64,000 nucleotides of DNA. Origin: Streptomyces sp. NBC_00690 (GTDB taxonomy: Bacteria > Actinomycetota > Actinomycetes > Streptomycetales > Streptomycetaceae). The position numbers were made by a program, and so were the translations under genes. Shown one piece after another: positions 8,600 to 16,975 of this stretch (position 1 is its first letter; each line of letters begins with the position of its first letter). The DNA lies in the NCBI RefSeq assembly GCF_036226685.1, contig NZ_CP109009.1:6475501-6539500 (forward strand). The letters run 5' to 3'. The notes beneath the pieces were generated by a model. That model was not told the origin of the DNA, searched no databases, and was given only the letters and a program-made list of their open reading frames with translations.

Positions 8600-8640
8600 T
8601 TGACGCCTTGTCGGCAAAGTTGTTTTATCCCCTAACAACT
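8600..8640 (+). promoter_or_regulatory. Promoter with overlapping operator-like inverted repeat
   Basis: TTGACG (8600-8605) and TTTTAT (8623-8628) with 17-bp spacing form a plausible housekeeping promoter ending about 23 bp before the GTG start of the monooxygenase. The -10 region is embedded in a perfect inverted repeat, AGTTGTT (8618-8624) and AACAACT (8634-8640), centred on the expected transcription start. A repressor bound here would exclude polymerase. The MarR protein encoded at 21413, at the end of the same gene run, is the obvious candidate. Confidence 0.55.
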
Positions 8641-8651
8641 GGGAGGCAGCC

Positions 8652-9788
8652 GTGCCACATGTCCTTGTTGCCGGGGCGGGCCCCGTGGGCCTGACCACCG
8701 CCGTCCTGCTCGCCGAAGCAGGACACACCGTGGAGGTGTTCGAAGCCGGGGAAGCGATCACCACCCAGCCCCGAGCCTCCACCTTCCATCCACCCACCCT
8801 CGACCTGCTGCACCGCATCGGCATCACCGCCCCACTGATCGAACAGGGCCTCAAGGCCCCCGTCTACCAGCACCGGGACCGCGAACGCGGACTGGTCGCC
8901 AATTTCGACCACAAGCACCTCGCCGACGACACTGATTTCCCCTTCCGGCTCCAAGCCGAGCAGCACAAGCTGTGCGAGCTGCTGCTGGACCGCTTGGGCG
9001 AGAAGGTCCGCTTCCAACACACCGTGCGCGGCGTCAAACAGGACACCGACAACGTCATGGTCACTGTCGAGGGCCCGAACGGGACCTCGGACATCCAGGG
9101 CGACTATCTGATCGACGCAGGTGGTGCGTCCGGAGCGGTCCGGCAGTCACTCGACATCGCCTTCGAAGGATTCACCTACGAGGACCGGTATCTGGTCCTC
9201 CTGACCCCCTTCCCCTTCGAAGACCACCTGGACGGGTTGGAGAAGGTCAACTACATCTCCGACCCCGACCAGTACGTCGTGCTCCTGCGGGCGCCCGACG
9301 CCTGGCGGGTCCTCTTCCCCGTCAAGGAGGAGATCCGGGACCCCGAGGTGTGGGAGCAGATGCTCCAGGGGGTCGTCCCGCACCCCGTCCCCTACGAAGT
9401 CATCCACCACCAGCTCTACTTCATCCACCAGCGGGTCGCCGAACGGTTCAAGGAGGGGCGAGTGTTGTTGATCGGGGACGCGGCACATGTGAACAGCCCC
9501 ATCGGTGGCATGGGGATGAACAACGGCATCCACGATGCGTTCTCGCTGGTCGAAGCCCTGCCACACGATTTGGACGGCTGGGCGGAGCAACGCCGCAGGA
9601 TCGCCCTGGACTACGTCAAGATCATCACTGATCGCAATGCCAGGGCACTGGGCGAGAAGGATCCCGCCCAGCGGCTCGCAGCACAACAGGAGATGGCCGC
9701 CACCGCGGCCGACCCGGAACGTGCCCGGCAGTGGCTGCTCGACTCCTCCATGCTCAACGCGGTCCGCAGACAGGGACTGCTGCCGTGA
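8652..9788 (+). CDS. FAD-dependent aromatic-type monooxygenase
   Basis: A 378-aa class A flavoprotein monooxygenase (UbiH / p-hydroxybenzoate hydroxylase / MhpA type) that hydroxylates an aromatic or heteroaromatic ring with NAD(P)H and O2. The N-terminal Rossmann motif GAGPVGL (residues 7-13) binds ADP. The second FAD motif, LLIGDAAHVNSPIGGMGMNNG, starts near residue 271, with Asp276 contacting the ribityl or pyrophosphate region. The GTG start at 8652 follows GGGAGG (8640-8645). It is the first gene of a long plus-strand run and shares a GTGA overlap with the next gene. The substrate is unknown; methyltransferases, an aldehyde dehydrogenase and an importer in the run suggest an imported aromatic compound. 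Confidence 0.9.
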   Translation: MPHVLVAGAGPVGLTTAVLLAEAGHTVEVFEAGEAITTQPRASTFHPPTLDLLHRIGITAPLIEQGLKAPVYQHRDRERGLVANFDHKHLADDTDFPFRLQAEQHKLCELLLDRLGEKVRFQHTVRGVKQDTDNVMVTVEGPNGTSDIQGDYLIDAGGASGAVRQSLDIAFEGFTYEDRYLVLLTPFPFEDHLDGLEKVNYISDPDQYVVLLRAPDAWRVLFPVKEEIRDPEVWEQMLQGVVPHPVPYEVIHHQLYFIHQRVAERFKEGRVLLIGDAAHVNSPIGGMGMNNGIHDAFSLVEALPHDLDGWAEQRRRIALDYVKIITDRNARALGEKDPAQRLAAQQEMAATAADPERARQWLLDSSMLNAVRRQGLLP

Positions 9789-10582
9789 TCGGCGTCGACG
9801 AGCGGAACTCGTCCACCGGGCCCCGCTCCGACGTCCTTCCGCTGCGGATCGGTGAACAGCGCGCCCGCCTCGCGGTGCTCGTCCCTTCGACGAACACGGT
9901 CGTGGAGGCCGAGTACATAGCGATGGCGCCCCGGGGCGTCACCCTCCACTCCGGTCGGATGATGGTCCCCGCACCCTCGGTGGCCAGCGACGACGACACC
10001 ACCCGACTGCTCGCCGACGTACGCGAGGGAGTGCCGACCGCGCTGCGCTCGGTGATGACGTGCCGGCCCGACCGGGTACTGCTGGGCATGTCCGCACCGA
10101 CGTTCTACGGCGGGGTGGCGGGAGCCGAGGCGTACGAGGCCGACATCGCCCAGCGGGCCGGTGTGCCCGCCATCGCCGGCTCCACGGCCTGCACGCTCGC
10201 ACTCCGGGCGCTCGGCGCCCGCCGGATCGCCGTCCTCAGCCCCTATCGACCCGTCAACGACCGCCAGGTCCGCGCCTACTTCACCGATGCGGGCTTCGAG
10301 ATCGCCGACTATCACACCCTGCTGTGCACCTCGGCGCACCAGATCGCCGAGGTGGGCGAGGAGGCGATAGCCCCCGCGGTCGCCCGGTTGGCCCAGGCCC
10401 GTCCGGACGCCATCGTCCAGGTGGGCACCAACCTCTGGTTCGCCGCCCTTGCGGTGGAGCTGGAAAGCCGGCTGGACATTCCGGTCGTCGCGATCAACAC
10501 CGCAACCCTGTGGGCTGGCCTACGGGCCACCGGGATCACCGATCGAGTCGAGGGCGCCGGCCGTCTGCTGGCGGAACACTGA
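9785..10582 (+). CDS. Maleate isomerase / arylmalonate decarboxylase-like protein lacking both catalytic cysteines
   Basis: A 265-aa Asp/Glu racemase-superfamily protein closest in layout to maleate cis-trans isomerase (COG3473). The substrate-binding VLVPSTNTVVE motif near residue 40 and the ALRALGARRIAVLSPY hinge are conserved. In active isomerases two cysteines occur in motifs of the type GCTSG and SCTNL; here the equivalent segments read GMSAPTF and VGTNLWF, so both thiols are gone. It therefore cannot work by the two-cysteine mechanism and may be a lyase, decarboxylase or another member. The GTG start overlaps the monooxygenase stop (GTGA). Gene 2 of the plus-strand run. Confidence 0.82.
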   Translation: MIGVDERNSSTGPRSDVLPLRIGEQRARLAVLVPSTNTVVEAEYIAMAPRGVTLHSGRMMVPAPSVASDDDTTRLLADVREGVPTALRSVMTCRPDRVLLGMSAPTFYGGVAGAEAYEADIAQRAGVPAIAGSTACTLALRALGARRIAVLSPYRPVNDRQVRAYFTDAGFEIADYHTLLCTSAHQIAEVGEEAIAPAVARLAQARPDAIVQVGTNLWFAALAVELESRLDIPVVAINTATLWAGLRATGITDRVEGAGRLLAEH

Positions 10583-10596
10583 AGGGAACGCCCTGC

Positions 10597-12000
10597 ATGC
10601 CCACCACCGTAGTGAGTCCCATCGACGGACAGGCGCTCGGCCAGGTCGAGCAGTTGGACGCCGCCGCCGTCGACCTCGCGTACAGCACCGCGCGCAAGGC
10701 ATTGGAGGAGTGGCGCAAAGTACCGTCCGAGCGACGTGGCCGCATTCTGCTCAAGGTCGCGGACCTGTTGGAGACACGCGCCGAGGACTTCGCACAGACG
10801 GAGACCCTCAACACCGGAAAGCTGCTGAAGGACACCCGCCGGGAGGCCGGCCGGGCCGCGGCCTGCTTCGCCTACTACGGCGGACTGGCGGACAAGGTCA
10901 CCGGTGACACCCTCGATGTGGCGGGCCCGTTCCACACCTATACCAAGCGCGAGCCCTACGGCGTGGCCGTCGGGGTCATCCCGTGGAACGTGCCCTACGT
11001 CTTCGCCGCCAAGAAGATCGCCCCGGCCCTTGCGTTCGGCAATGTGAGCCTCTTGAAACCGGCGGAGGAGACCCCGCTCACCGCGCTGATGCTGGCCGAG
11101 GTGCTGGCCGATGCCGGACTGCCCGAAGGTATGGCCCAGGTCCTCACGGGCGGCGCCGAGACCGGCAAGGCGCTGGTGGCCGACCCGCGTGCCGATCTGA
11201 TCGTCTTCACCGGGGCCGACGCCACCGGGCGTGTGATCGCGAAGGCCGCCGCCGAGAACCTGACACCCATCGCGATGGAACTCGGTGGCAAGTCACCGCA
11301 GATCGTCTTCGCCGACGCCGACCTCGACGCCGCGCTCGCCTCCGTACTCCTCGGTGCCTTCAGCGCCACCGGCCAGATGTGCATCGCCGGTTCACGGCTC
11401 CTGGTGCAGAGCGAGGTGTACGACACCTTCGTGGCCAAACTGCGCACGGCCGTGGCCGGACTGCGCGTCGGCGACCCGCGGGAGCACCGCACCCAGGTCG
11501 GGCCGCAGGTCACCCCGGGGCAGCGGGACAAGACCCTGGACATGATCCGGCTCGGACAGGACGAGGGCGCCACCCTGGCAGCCGACGCCCCCTACCCGGG
11601 CGCCGAGTCAGGTGGCTTCTATGTGCCACCGACCCTGTTCACCGAGGTCAACCCCGAGATGCGCATCATGCGGGAGGAGATCTTCGGCCCGGTCCTCGCG
11701 GTGATGCCCTTCGCCACCGAGGAGGAGGCGGTGGAACTGGCCCACGCCACCGACTTCGGTCTGGCCGCAGGCGTCTGGACCAAGGATCTCGGCCGCGCCC
11801 ACCGCATGGCGAGCCGGCTGCGCGCCGGCACGATCTGGCTCAACACCTATCGGATGCTCTCCGACAGCGTCCCGTTCGGGGGCGTCGACCACTCGGGGTA
11901 CGGCCGCGAGGGCGGCCCTGACGCGGTCCGCCTCTACACCTGGACCAAGAGCGTCTGGACATCCACCGAACCCGGCATTCCGCCCGGCTACGACTTCTGA
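10597..12000 (+). CDS. NAD(P)-dependent aldehyde dehydrogenase
   Basis: A 467-aa member of the aldehyde dehydrogenase superfamily, oxidising an aldehyde to the acid. The general base is Glu228 in MELGGKSPQIVF and the nucleophile is Cys262 in GQMCIAGSR, with the usual 34-residue spacing. The cofactor-binding IPWNVPY and LLKPAEETPLTA segments and the EEIFGPVLAVMPF motif are intact. The ATG at 10597 has GAAGGGA upstream and lies 14 bp after the preceding stop; the frame runs open upstream but overlaps the isomerase-like gene. Its length is slightly short for the family (about 480) but nothing is missing. It belongs to the same transcript as the monooxygenase. Confidence 0.95.
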   Translation: MPTTVVSPIDGQALGQVEQLDAAAVDLAYSTARKALEEWRKVPSERRGRILLKVADLLETRAEDFAQTETLNTGKLLKDTRREAGRAAACFAYYGGLADKVTGDTLDVAGPFHTYTKREPYGVAVGVIPWNVPYVFAAKKIAPALAFGNVSLLKPAEETPLTALMLAEVLADAGLPEGMAQVLTGGAETGKALVADPRADLIVFTGADATGRVIAKAAAENLTPIAMELGGKSPQIVFADADLDAALASVLLGAFSATGQMCIAGSRLLVQSEVYDTFVAKLRTAVAGLRVGDPREHRTQVGPQVTPGQRDKTLDMIRLGQDEGATLAADAPYPGAESGGFYVPPTLFTEVNPEMRIMREEIFGPVLAVMPFATEEEAVELAHATDFGLAAGVWTKDLGRAHRMASRLRAGTIWLNTYRMLSDSVPFGGVDHSGYGREGGPDAVRLYTWTKSVWTSTEPGIPPGYDF

Positions 12001-12039
12001 ATCCCGACGACTTCCCATCCCTCTCCAAGGAGACCCTCC

Positions 12040-13047
12040 ATGCTGATCGTCGTTGCGGGTGCGACCGGCCGTACCGGCCGCCGTCTCATCCCGCTCCTGA
12101 CCGCCGCCGGACACGGCACCAGGGCGCTGACCCGCTCGGCCGACCCCGTGCCGGGCGCCCAGTCCCATCCCCTCGATCTGGTCGCGGCCTCCGCCGAGGA
12201 CCTGGACGCGGCCGTATCGGGCGCCGGTGCCGTGGTGTGGCTGGCCGGCCCGGCCGGAGGCTCGGTGGAGTCCGCCGAAGCCCTCGACAACACCGCCGCG
12301 ACCGCGCTCATGGATGCCTGCGTACGCCAGGGAGTGAAACGATTCGTCCTGGTCACCTCCAAGGGGACCGACAACCCGGAGCGTTCCCCGGACTTCCTCC
12401 GCCCCTATCTGGAGATCAAGGCCAAGGCGGAGGCGCACCTCGCGGGCAGCGGGCTCGACTGGACCGTGCTGCGCCCGGGCGGACTCACCGACGACGAACC
12501 CACCGGCAAGGTGCAACTCGGTACGGCGCTGGGCCGGGGCAAGGTCGCCCGCGCCGACGTCGCCGCCGTGGTGGCCGAACTCCTCGGCCGGCACGACCAG
12601 ACGGGCCGGGCGATCGAGGTCCTGGGTGGTGAGCTCGCACCGGCCGATGCGCTGAACGAGTTGACCCCCCGGGTGAACATCGTCGATTTCCTCTTCGATC
12701 TGAAGCGGCTCGGCCGGGTGCATCTGGCGGTCTTCGGCGGCTCCACCGGCGAGGCCATGGCCGAGGCCAAGGAGCACTTCACCAACTGGAAGGTCTCCGA
12801 GAACTACGTCAACTACTTCGACGGGCCGGAGCTGCACTTCTCGCGCAAAACCCGCTGGCGTCTGGAGTTCGGGGAGGGCCCCGGTCGGCACTCGGGCAAG
12901 ACCGAGTACTGGGTCATGGTCCACAACGAGCGGGGTGAAGGTGTCTTCCGCTTCGGTCTGCTCCGGCCCGAGGGCTCGGAGGAGCACGATCCCGAACTGG
13001 TCGCCGCGTACCGCGTGTTCAGAGACCACTACTCCAATAAGTCGTAA
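12040..13047 (+). CDS. NmrA/SDR-like NAD(P)-binding protein with unknown C-terminal domain
   Basis: A 335-aa protein. Residues 1-210 form an atypical short-chain dehydrogenase (NmrA/SDR_a5 type) with the GATGRTGR dinucleotide motif at residues 7-14 and a VTSKGTDNPE segment after the fourth strand. Residues about 215-335 do not belong to that fold: they are rich in aromatic residues (FTNWKVSENYVNYFDG, TEYWVMVHNERGEGVFRFG) and look like a small alpha+beta domain that I do not recognise. The ATG follows CCAAGGAGA. The fusion is unusual and suggests a substrate-specific reductase or a two-step enzyme. Same operon run. Confidence 0.78.
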   Translation: MLIVVAGATGRTGRRLIPLLTAAGHGTRALTRSADPVPGAQSHPLDLVAASAEDLDAAVSGAGAVVWLAGPAGGSVESAEALDNTAATALMDACVRQGVKRFVLVTSKGTDNPERSPDFLRPYLEIKAKAEAHLAGSGLDWTVLRPGGLTDDEPTGKVQLGTALGRGKVARADVAAVVAELLGRHDQTGRAIEVLGGELAPADALNELTPRVNIVDFLFDLKRLGRVHLAVFGGSTGEAMAEAKEHFTNWKVSENYVNYFDGPELHFSRKTRWRLEFGEGPGRHSGKTEYWVMVHNERGEGVFRFGLLRPEGSEEHDPELVAAYRVFRDHYSNKS

Positions 13048-13096
13048 CGACTAGCGGGGGCCGGGCGGCCTCGGTCGCCCCGGCCCCACCCAATCA

Positions 13097-13111
13097 GTTA
13101 GGTAACCTAAC
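13097..13111. promoter_or_regulatory. Perfect 15-bp palindrome before the ABC importer
   Basis: GTTAGGTAACCTAAC has 7-bp perfect arms around one central base and ends 15 bp before the TTG start of the first permease gene. Its size and symmetry fit a MarR-family operator. It also resembles iron-box half sites, but the spacing is wrong for DtxR/IdeR. The MarR protein at 21413 is the likely partner; this is inference. Confidence 0.5.
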
Positions 13112-13126
13112 GGAAGTGAGGTTCCG

Positions 13127-14086
13127 TTGGTAGCCCACATGCTCCGCCGGGCAGCCGCCATGGCGGTGGTCCTGCTCATCGTCCTGACTCTCGTCTTCTT
13201 CCTGATGCGCATGGCGCCCGGGAGTCCGGCCTATCTGATCGTGGGCGCGGACGCCTCCCCGGCCGAGATCGCCAGCGTCGAGCGCGAACTCGGACTCGAC
13301 AAGCCACTGATGGTGCAGTACGCAACCGAACTCGGGCGCATACTCACCGGAGACCTCGGCGAATCGATCTTCACCGGAGACACCGTCTCCCATGAGCTGA
13401 TGCTCAGACTGCCCATCACCCTCGAACTCACCATGGTCTCGCTGCTGTTCTGGATCCCCCTCGCCCTGATCGCAGGACGAGTGGCCGCAGCCCGCCGGGA
13501 CACCCCGGTCGACGCGACCGTCCGGATCATCGGCAACCTCTCCATCGCGGTCCCCAGCTTCTGGCTCGGCGCACTGCTCGTCCTGCTCTTCGGCCTCTAT
13601 CTACCAGGAGTGCTGCCCTCCAGCGGTTGGGTCGGTCTCGCCGAAGACCCCATGGGGCATCTGCGCTCCCTGGTCCTGCCCGCCTTCGTCCTTGGACTCG
13701 GCACCTTCGGTGTCACCGCCAACACCCTGCGGGTCTCGATGATCGAGTCCGTGCGTACCGACTATGTGCGGTTCGGTCACGCCATGGGCCTGTCGGAGCG
13801 GCGCATCAACCGCTCCCTGGCCTTCCGCAACTCCCTGCTCCCCACCACCGCGGTGGTGGGCCAGTTGGTCGGGGTGATGCTCAGCGGATCGGTCCTCATC
13901 GAGAACCTCTTCAACCTGCCGGGCATGGGGCGGCTCCTGGTCGACAGCATCCGCCGCCAGGACTACCCGCTGGCCGTCGGGGCGACGCTCTCGCTCGCCG
14001 TCTTCTTCCTGCTCGCGAATCTGATCGTCGACATCCTCTACGCGGCCCTGAACCCTCGCGTCCGGCAGAAATTCGCAGGTACCTGA
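13127..14086 (+). CDS. ABC transporter permease, DppB/OppB type
   Basis: A 319-aa inner-membrane permease of a peptide/nickel/opine-class importer. An N-terminal membrane helix (MAVVLLIVLTLVFFLMRMAPG) is followed by five more hydrophobic segments, and the EAA-type cytoplasmic loop is visible around YVRFGHAMGLSERRI. The TTG at 13127 has GTGAGG five bases upstream; the ATG at 13139 would shorten the protein by four residues. It heads the sub-operon of two permeases, two ATPases and a binding protein, after a palindromic operator candidate. The preceding gene stops 79 bp upstream, so an internal promoter here is likely. Confidence 0.93.
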   Translation: MVAHMLRRAAAMAVVLLIVLTLVFFLMRMAPGSPAYLIVGADASPAEIASVERELGLDKPLMVQYATELGRILTGDLGESIFTGDTVSHELMLRLPITLELTMVSLLFWIPLALIAGRVAAARRDTPVDATVRIIGNLSIAVPSFWLGALLVLLFGLYLPGVLPSSGWVGLAEDPMGHLRSLVLPAFVLGLGTFGVTANTLRVSMIESVRTDYVRFGHAMGLSERRINRSLAFRNSLLPTTAVVGQLVGVMLSGSVLIENLFNLPGMGRLLVDSIRRQDYPLAVGATLSLAVFFLLANLIVDILYAALNPRVRQKFAGT

Positions 14087-14089
14087 GCC

Positions 14090-14989
14090 ATGACCACGAT
14101 CTCTCCCACCCGCGTACGAGTCGGCCGACGCCGCATCGTCGTCAAAGGCCGCCATGTCAAAGGGATGACGGTCATCGGAGTCGTCCTCGTCGCCAGCTAT
14201 CTGCTCCTCGCGGTCTTCGGTCCGATGCTCACCGTCGATCCCTTGCAGCGCACCGGCGACCCATTGGCCGGCCCCTCGGCCGCCCACTGGTTCGGCACCG
14301 ACCACCTCGGACGCGATCTGCTCTCCCGGGTGGCGGCCGGAGCCCGGGTGTCCGTCCTGGTGGCCGTCATCAGCGTCGGCATCGGCCTGGTTTTCGCCCT
14401 GCCCCTGGGAGTGTGCGCCGGATACTTCGCCGGGCGCTGGCCGGACGAACTGATCATGCGCGTCTTCGAAGCCATCCAGACGGTGCCGCTGTTCGTCTTC
14501 GCCATGGTCGTCCTCGGCATCACCGGCGTTAGCTCCTTCCATCTGGGGCCCATCGAGGTCAGCGCGGCCGGCAAGATCATCCTGCTGATCGCCATCGCCG
14601 CCACCCCCTACTTCGCGAGGGTCGCCCGTGCAGCCACCCTCGCCGAGATCCAGGAGGACTACATCTCCGCCCTGCGGCTCCTGGGGGTGTCCCGGCGCCG
14701 CGTGATCATGGACGAGCTGATGGTCAACGTGCTCCCGCCGGTCATCGTGCAGAGCTGTCTGTGGATGGCGGTCGCCGTGTTCGCCGAAGGAGCACTCGGT
14801 TTCCTGGGCGTGGGAGTGCAACCGCCCACCCCCACGCTCGGCGGAGTCATCGCCGACGCCACCCGCTACATGATGGCCGGCGCCTGGTGGTACTGCGTCA
14901 TGCCCGGTCTTGTCCTGCTGGTCGCCACCGTGGGCTTCGGCCTCCTCGGCGACGGCGCCAACGACCTGCTGGACCGAGGAGAGCGCTGA
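14090..14989 (+). CDS. ABC transporter permease, DppC/OppC type
   Basis: A 299-aa second permease of the Dpp/Opp-type importer. It carries the N-terminal OppC-like helix, the GTDHLGRDLLSRV motif (about residue 66) that is characteristic of DppC proteins, and the EAA loop ALRLLGVSRRRVIMDELMVNVLP. It begins 3 bp after the DppB stop and forms the transmembrane heterodimer with it. Confidence 0.94.
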   Translation: MTTISPTRVRVGRRRIVVKGRHVKGMTVIGVVLVASYLLLAVFGPMLTVDPLQRTGDPLAGPSAAHWFGTDHLGRDLLSRVAAGARVSVLVAVISVGIGLVFALPLGVCAGYFAGRWPDELIMRVFEAIQTVPLFVFAMVVLGITGVSSFHLGPIEVSAAGKIILLIAIAATPYFARVARAATLAEIQEDYISALRLLGVSRRRVIMDELMVNVLPPVIVQSCLWMAVAVFAEGALGFLGVGVQPPTPTLGGVIADATRYMMAGAWWYCVMPGLVLLVATVGFGLLGDGANDLLDRGER

Positions 14990-15035
14990 TGTGGACCGTA
15001 CCGCCGACCGTCGCCCCGGTGCCTCGGGAGCCGCG

Positions 15036-16022
15036 ATGACGACCGAACCCCTACTCGCTGTCCGTGACCTCGACGTCGTCTTCGACACCGCACGCGGCCA
15101 AGTCCCCGCCGTACGAGGGGTGACGTTCGAGTTGGCGGCGGGCGAAGTCTTCGGCCTGGTCGGAGAGTCGGGCAGCGGCAAGAGCACCGTCTTGTCGGCC
15201 ATCATGCGACTGCTCCCGGGCGTCGCGGTGACGAACGCCTCGCAGCTGAGCTTCCAGGGCCTGGACCTCATGTCCATGAAGCCCGCCCAACTGCGGCAGA
15301 TCCGGGGTACCGGCATCGGACTCGTCCCGCAGCGCCCGATGACCTCCCTCAGCCCCGTCACACCCCTGCGCAAGCAACTGCGCTGGTTCCTCGGCGACAT
15401 GCCGCAGTCCGAGATCGTGGACCTCCTCGACCAAGTGGGGCTGCGCGCGGTCGCCGAACGACTCGACGGCTACCCCTTCGAGTTCTCCGGCGGACAGCTC
15501 CAGCGCCTCCTGATCATGCTGGCGGCGCTGGCGCGACGGCCATCGCTCCTCCTCGCCGACGAACCCACCACCACCCTGGATGCCACCGTGCAGGCCCAGG
15601 TGCTGCGGCTGATCCTCGATCTGCGCGACCGGCTCGGCCTCGGAGTCGTCTTCGTCAGCCACGACCTCGGAGTGATCGCCCAGGTCTGCGACCGGGTCGG
15701 GGTGATGTACGCGGGACGCCTCGTCGAAGCCGCCCCCATCGGGGAACTCTTCGACAACCCCCGGCACCCCTACACCCAGGCGCTGCTCCGGGCGCTGCCC
15801 AGCCGCTACAAGCGCGGCGAACGCATCAAGGTGATCGAGGGGACCGCTGCCGGCGCCAACCGGCTGCCGGGGTGCGCCTTCGCCCCGCGCTGTCCGCGGG
15901 CCGAATCCCGGTGCCGGGAACAGGAGCCGGAGAACCGCACGGTCGGTGGGGCCCTGGTGCGCTGCCACTTCGCCGAGGACGCGGCGGGCGTCGGTGTGCC
16001 GAGGGGGGAGGCCGCGGCATGA
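15036..16022 (+). CDS. ABC transporter ATP-binding protein, DppD/OppD type
   Basis: A 328-aa ATPase energising the importer. Walker A is GESGSGKST, the ABC signature is FSGGQLQRL, Walker B is LLLADEPTT and the switch His is in FVSHDLGV. The C-terminal oligopeptide-transporter extension has a CxxRCPRAESRCREQEP cysteine cluster typical of OppD/DppD (iron-sulphur-like motif). I used the ATG at 15036 (GGAG five bases upstream); a GTG at 14991 in the same frame, two bases after the permease stop, also has a GAGGAG ribosome binding site and would add 15 residues. Confidence 0.94.
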   Translation: MTTEPLLAVRDLDVVFDTARGQVPAVRGVTFELAAGEVFGLVGESGSGKSTVLSAIMRLLPGVAVTNASQLSFQGLDLMSMKPAQLRQIRGTGIGLVPQRPMTSLSPVTPLRKQLRWFLGDMPQSEIVDLLDQVGLRAVAERLDGYPFEFSGGQLQRLLIMLAALARRPSLLLADEPTTTLDATVQAQVLRLILDLRDRLGLGVVFVSHDLGVIAQVCDRVGVMYAGRLVEAAPIGELFDNPRHPYTQALLRALPSRYKRGERIKVIEGTAAGANRLPGCAFAPRCPRAESRCREQEPENRTVGGALVRCHFAEDAAGVGVPRGEAAA

Positions 16023-16975
16023 CGATCGCCATCGAGGCCGAGGGCCTGACCAAACACTTCTCGCTCAAGCAGGGGAAGGGATCCGTTCCCTGGTTCAGGG
16101 CCCGCGGCATGCGGACCGTGCACGCGGTCGACGACGTCGGCTTCCGGATCGCCGCGGGCGAGACCCTGGCCATCATCGGAGAGTCCGGCTGCGGCAAGTC
16201 CACCGTCGCCAAACTGCTCCTCGGACTCACCGAACCCACTGCCGGTTCGATCACCATCGCGGGGGAGCGCCGCATCCAACTGGTCGCGCAGAACCCCTGG
16301 TCGGCTCTGAACCGCCGCAAGACCATCGGGCACGCGCTCAACCAGCCCCTCCTGATCCACCGGCCCGACCTGGACAAGGACGGGCGTGCCGCACGGGTCC
16401 AGGAGTTGCTGGACGTCACCGGACTGGCATCGGACTTCCTGCTGCGCTACCCGGGCGATGTCAGCGGCGGCGAACTGCAACGCGTCACCATCGCCCGTGC
16501 CCTCGCCGCCCAACCCCGGGTGCTCGTCCTGGACGAGCCGACGGCGAGCCTTGACGTCAGTGTCAAGGCGAGCCTGGTCAACCTCCTGTGCGACCTGCGC
16601 GACGACCTCGGTCTGACGTACCTCCTGATCACCCACGAGATCGATGTCGCGCGACTGCTGGCCGACCAGGTGTTGGTGATGTATCTGGGCCACGTCGTGG
16701 AATCCGGCGACGCAGACGCGGTCTTCGACAACCCCGTCCACCCCTACACCCGTTCCCTCCTCGACTCGGTACCGGTGCCCGACCCCCGACGACGCAAGGA
16801 ACTGCTCCCGCTCGCAGGGGAGGTTCCGTCCGCAGTGGATCCGCCGAGCGGTTGCCGGTTCCGCACCCGTTGTCCGCACGTCCTGCCCAAGTGCGCGGAG
16901 ACCCGCCCCGCCGCGCGGGAATCCGGCGAAGGCCATCTCGCCGCCTGCCACCTCACCGCATGGAGCCCGTCATGA
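16019..16975 (+). CDS. ABC transporter ATP-binding protein, DppF/OppF type
   Basis: A 318-aa partner ATPase. It has Walker A GESGCGKST, signature VSGGELQRV, Walker B LVLDEPTA and the switch His in LITHEID. The C-terminal cysteine motif CRFRTRCPHVLPKCAETRP is also present. The start overlaps the DppD-like stop by ATGA. Between the Walker motifs it is shorter than many OppF proteins, but no core element is missing. The two ATPases plus two permeases make one complete importer with the binding protein downstream. Confidence 0.94.
   Translation: MTIAIEAEGLTKHFSLKQGKGSVPWFRARGMRTVHAVDDVGFRIAAGETLAIIGESGCGKSTVAKLLLGLTEPTAGSITIAGERRIQLVAQNPWSALNRRKTIGHALNQPLLIHRPDLDKDGRAARVQELLDVTGLASDFLLRYPGDVSGGELQRVTIARALAAQPRVLVLDEPTASLDVSVKASLVNLLCDLRDDLGLTYLLITHEIDVARLLADQVLVMYLGHVVESGDADAVFDNPVHPYTRSLLDSVPVPDPRRRKELLPLAGEVPSAVDPPSGCRFRTRCPHVLPKCAETRPAARESGEGHLAACHLTAWSPS

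Noticed and set aside
13097..13111. Reading the palindrome as an iron box
   Set aside because: The half sites resemble TTAGG/CCTAA, but the 19-bp spacing of a DtxR/IdeR site is missing, and the downstream importer has no iron link.
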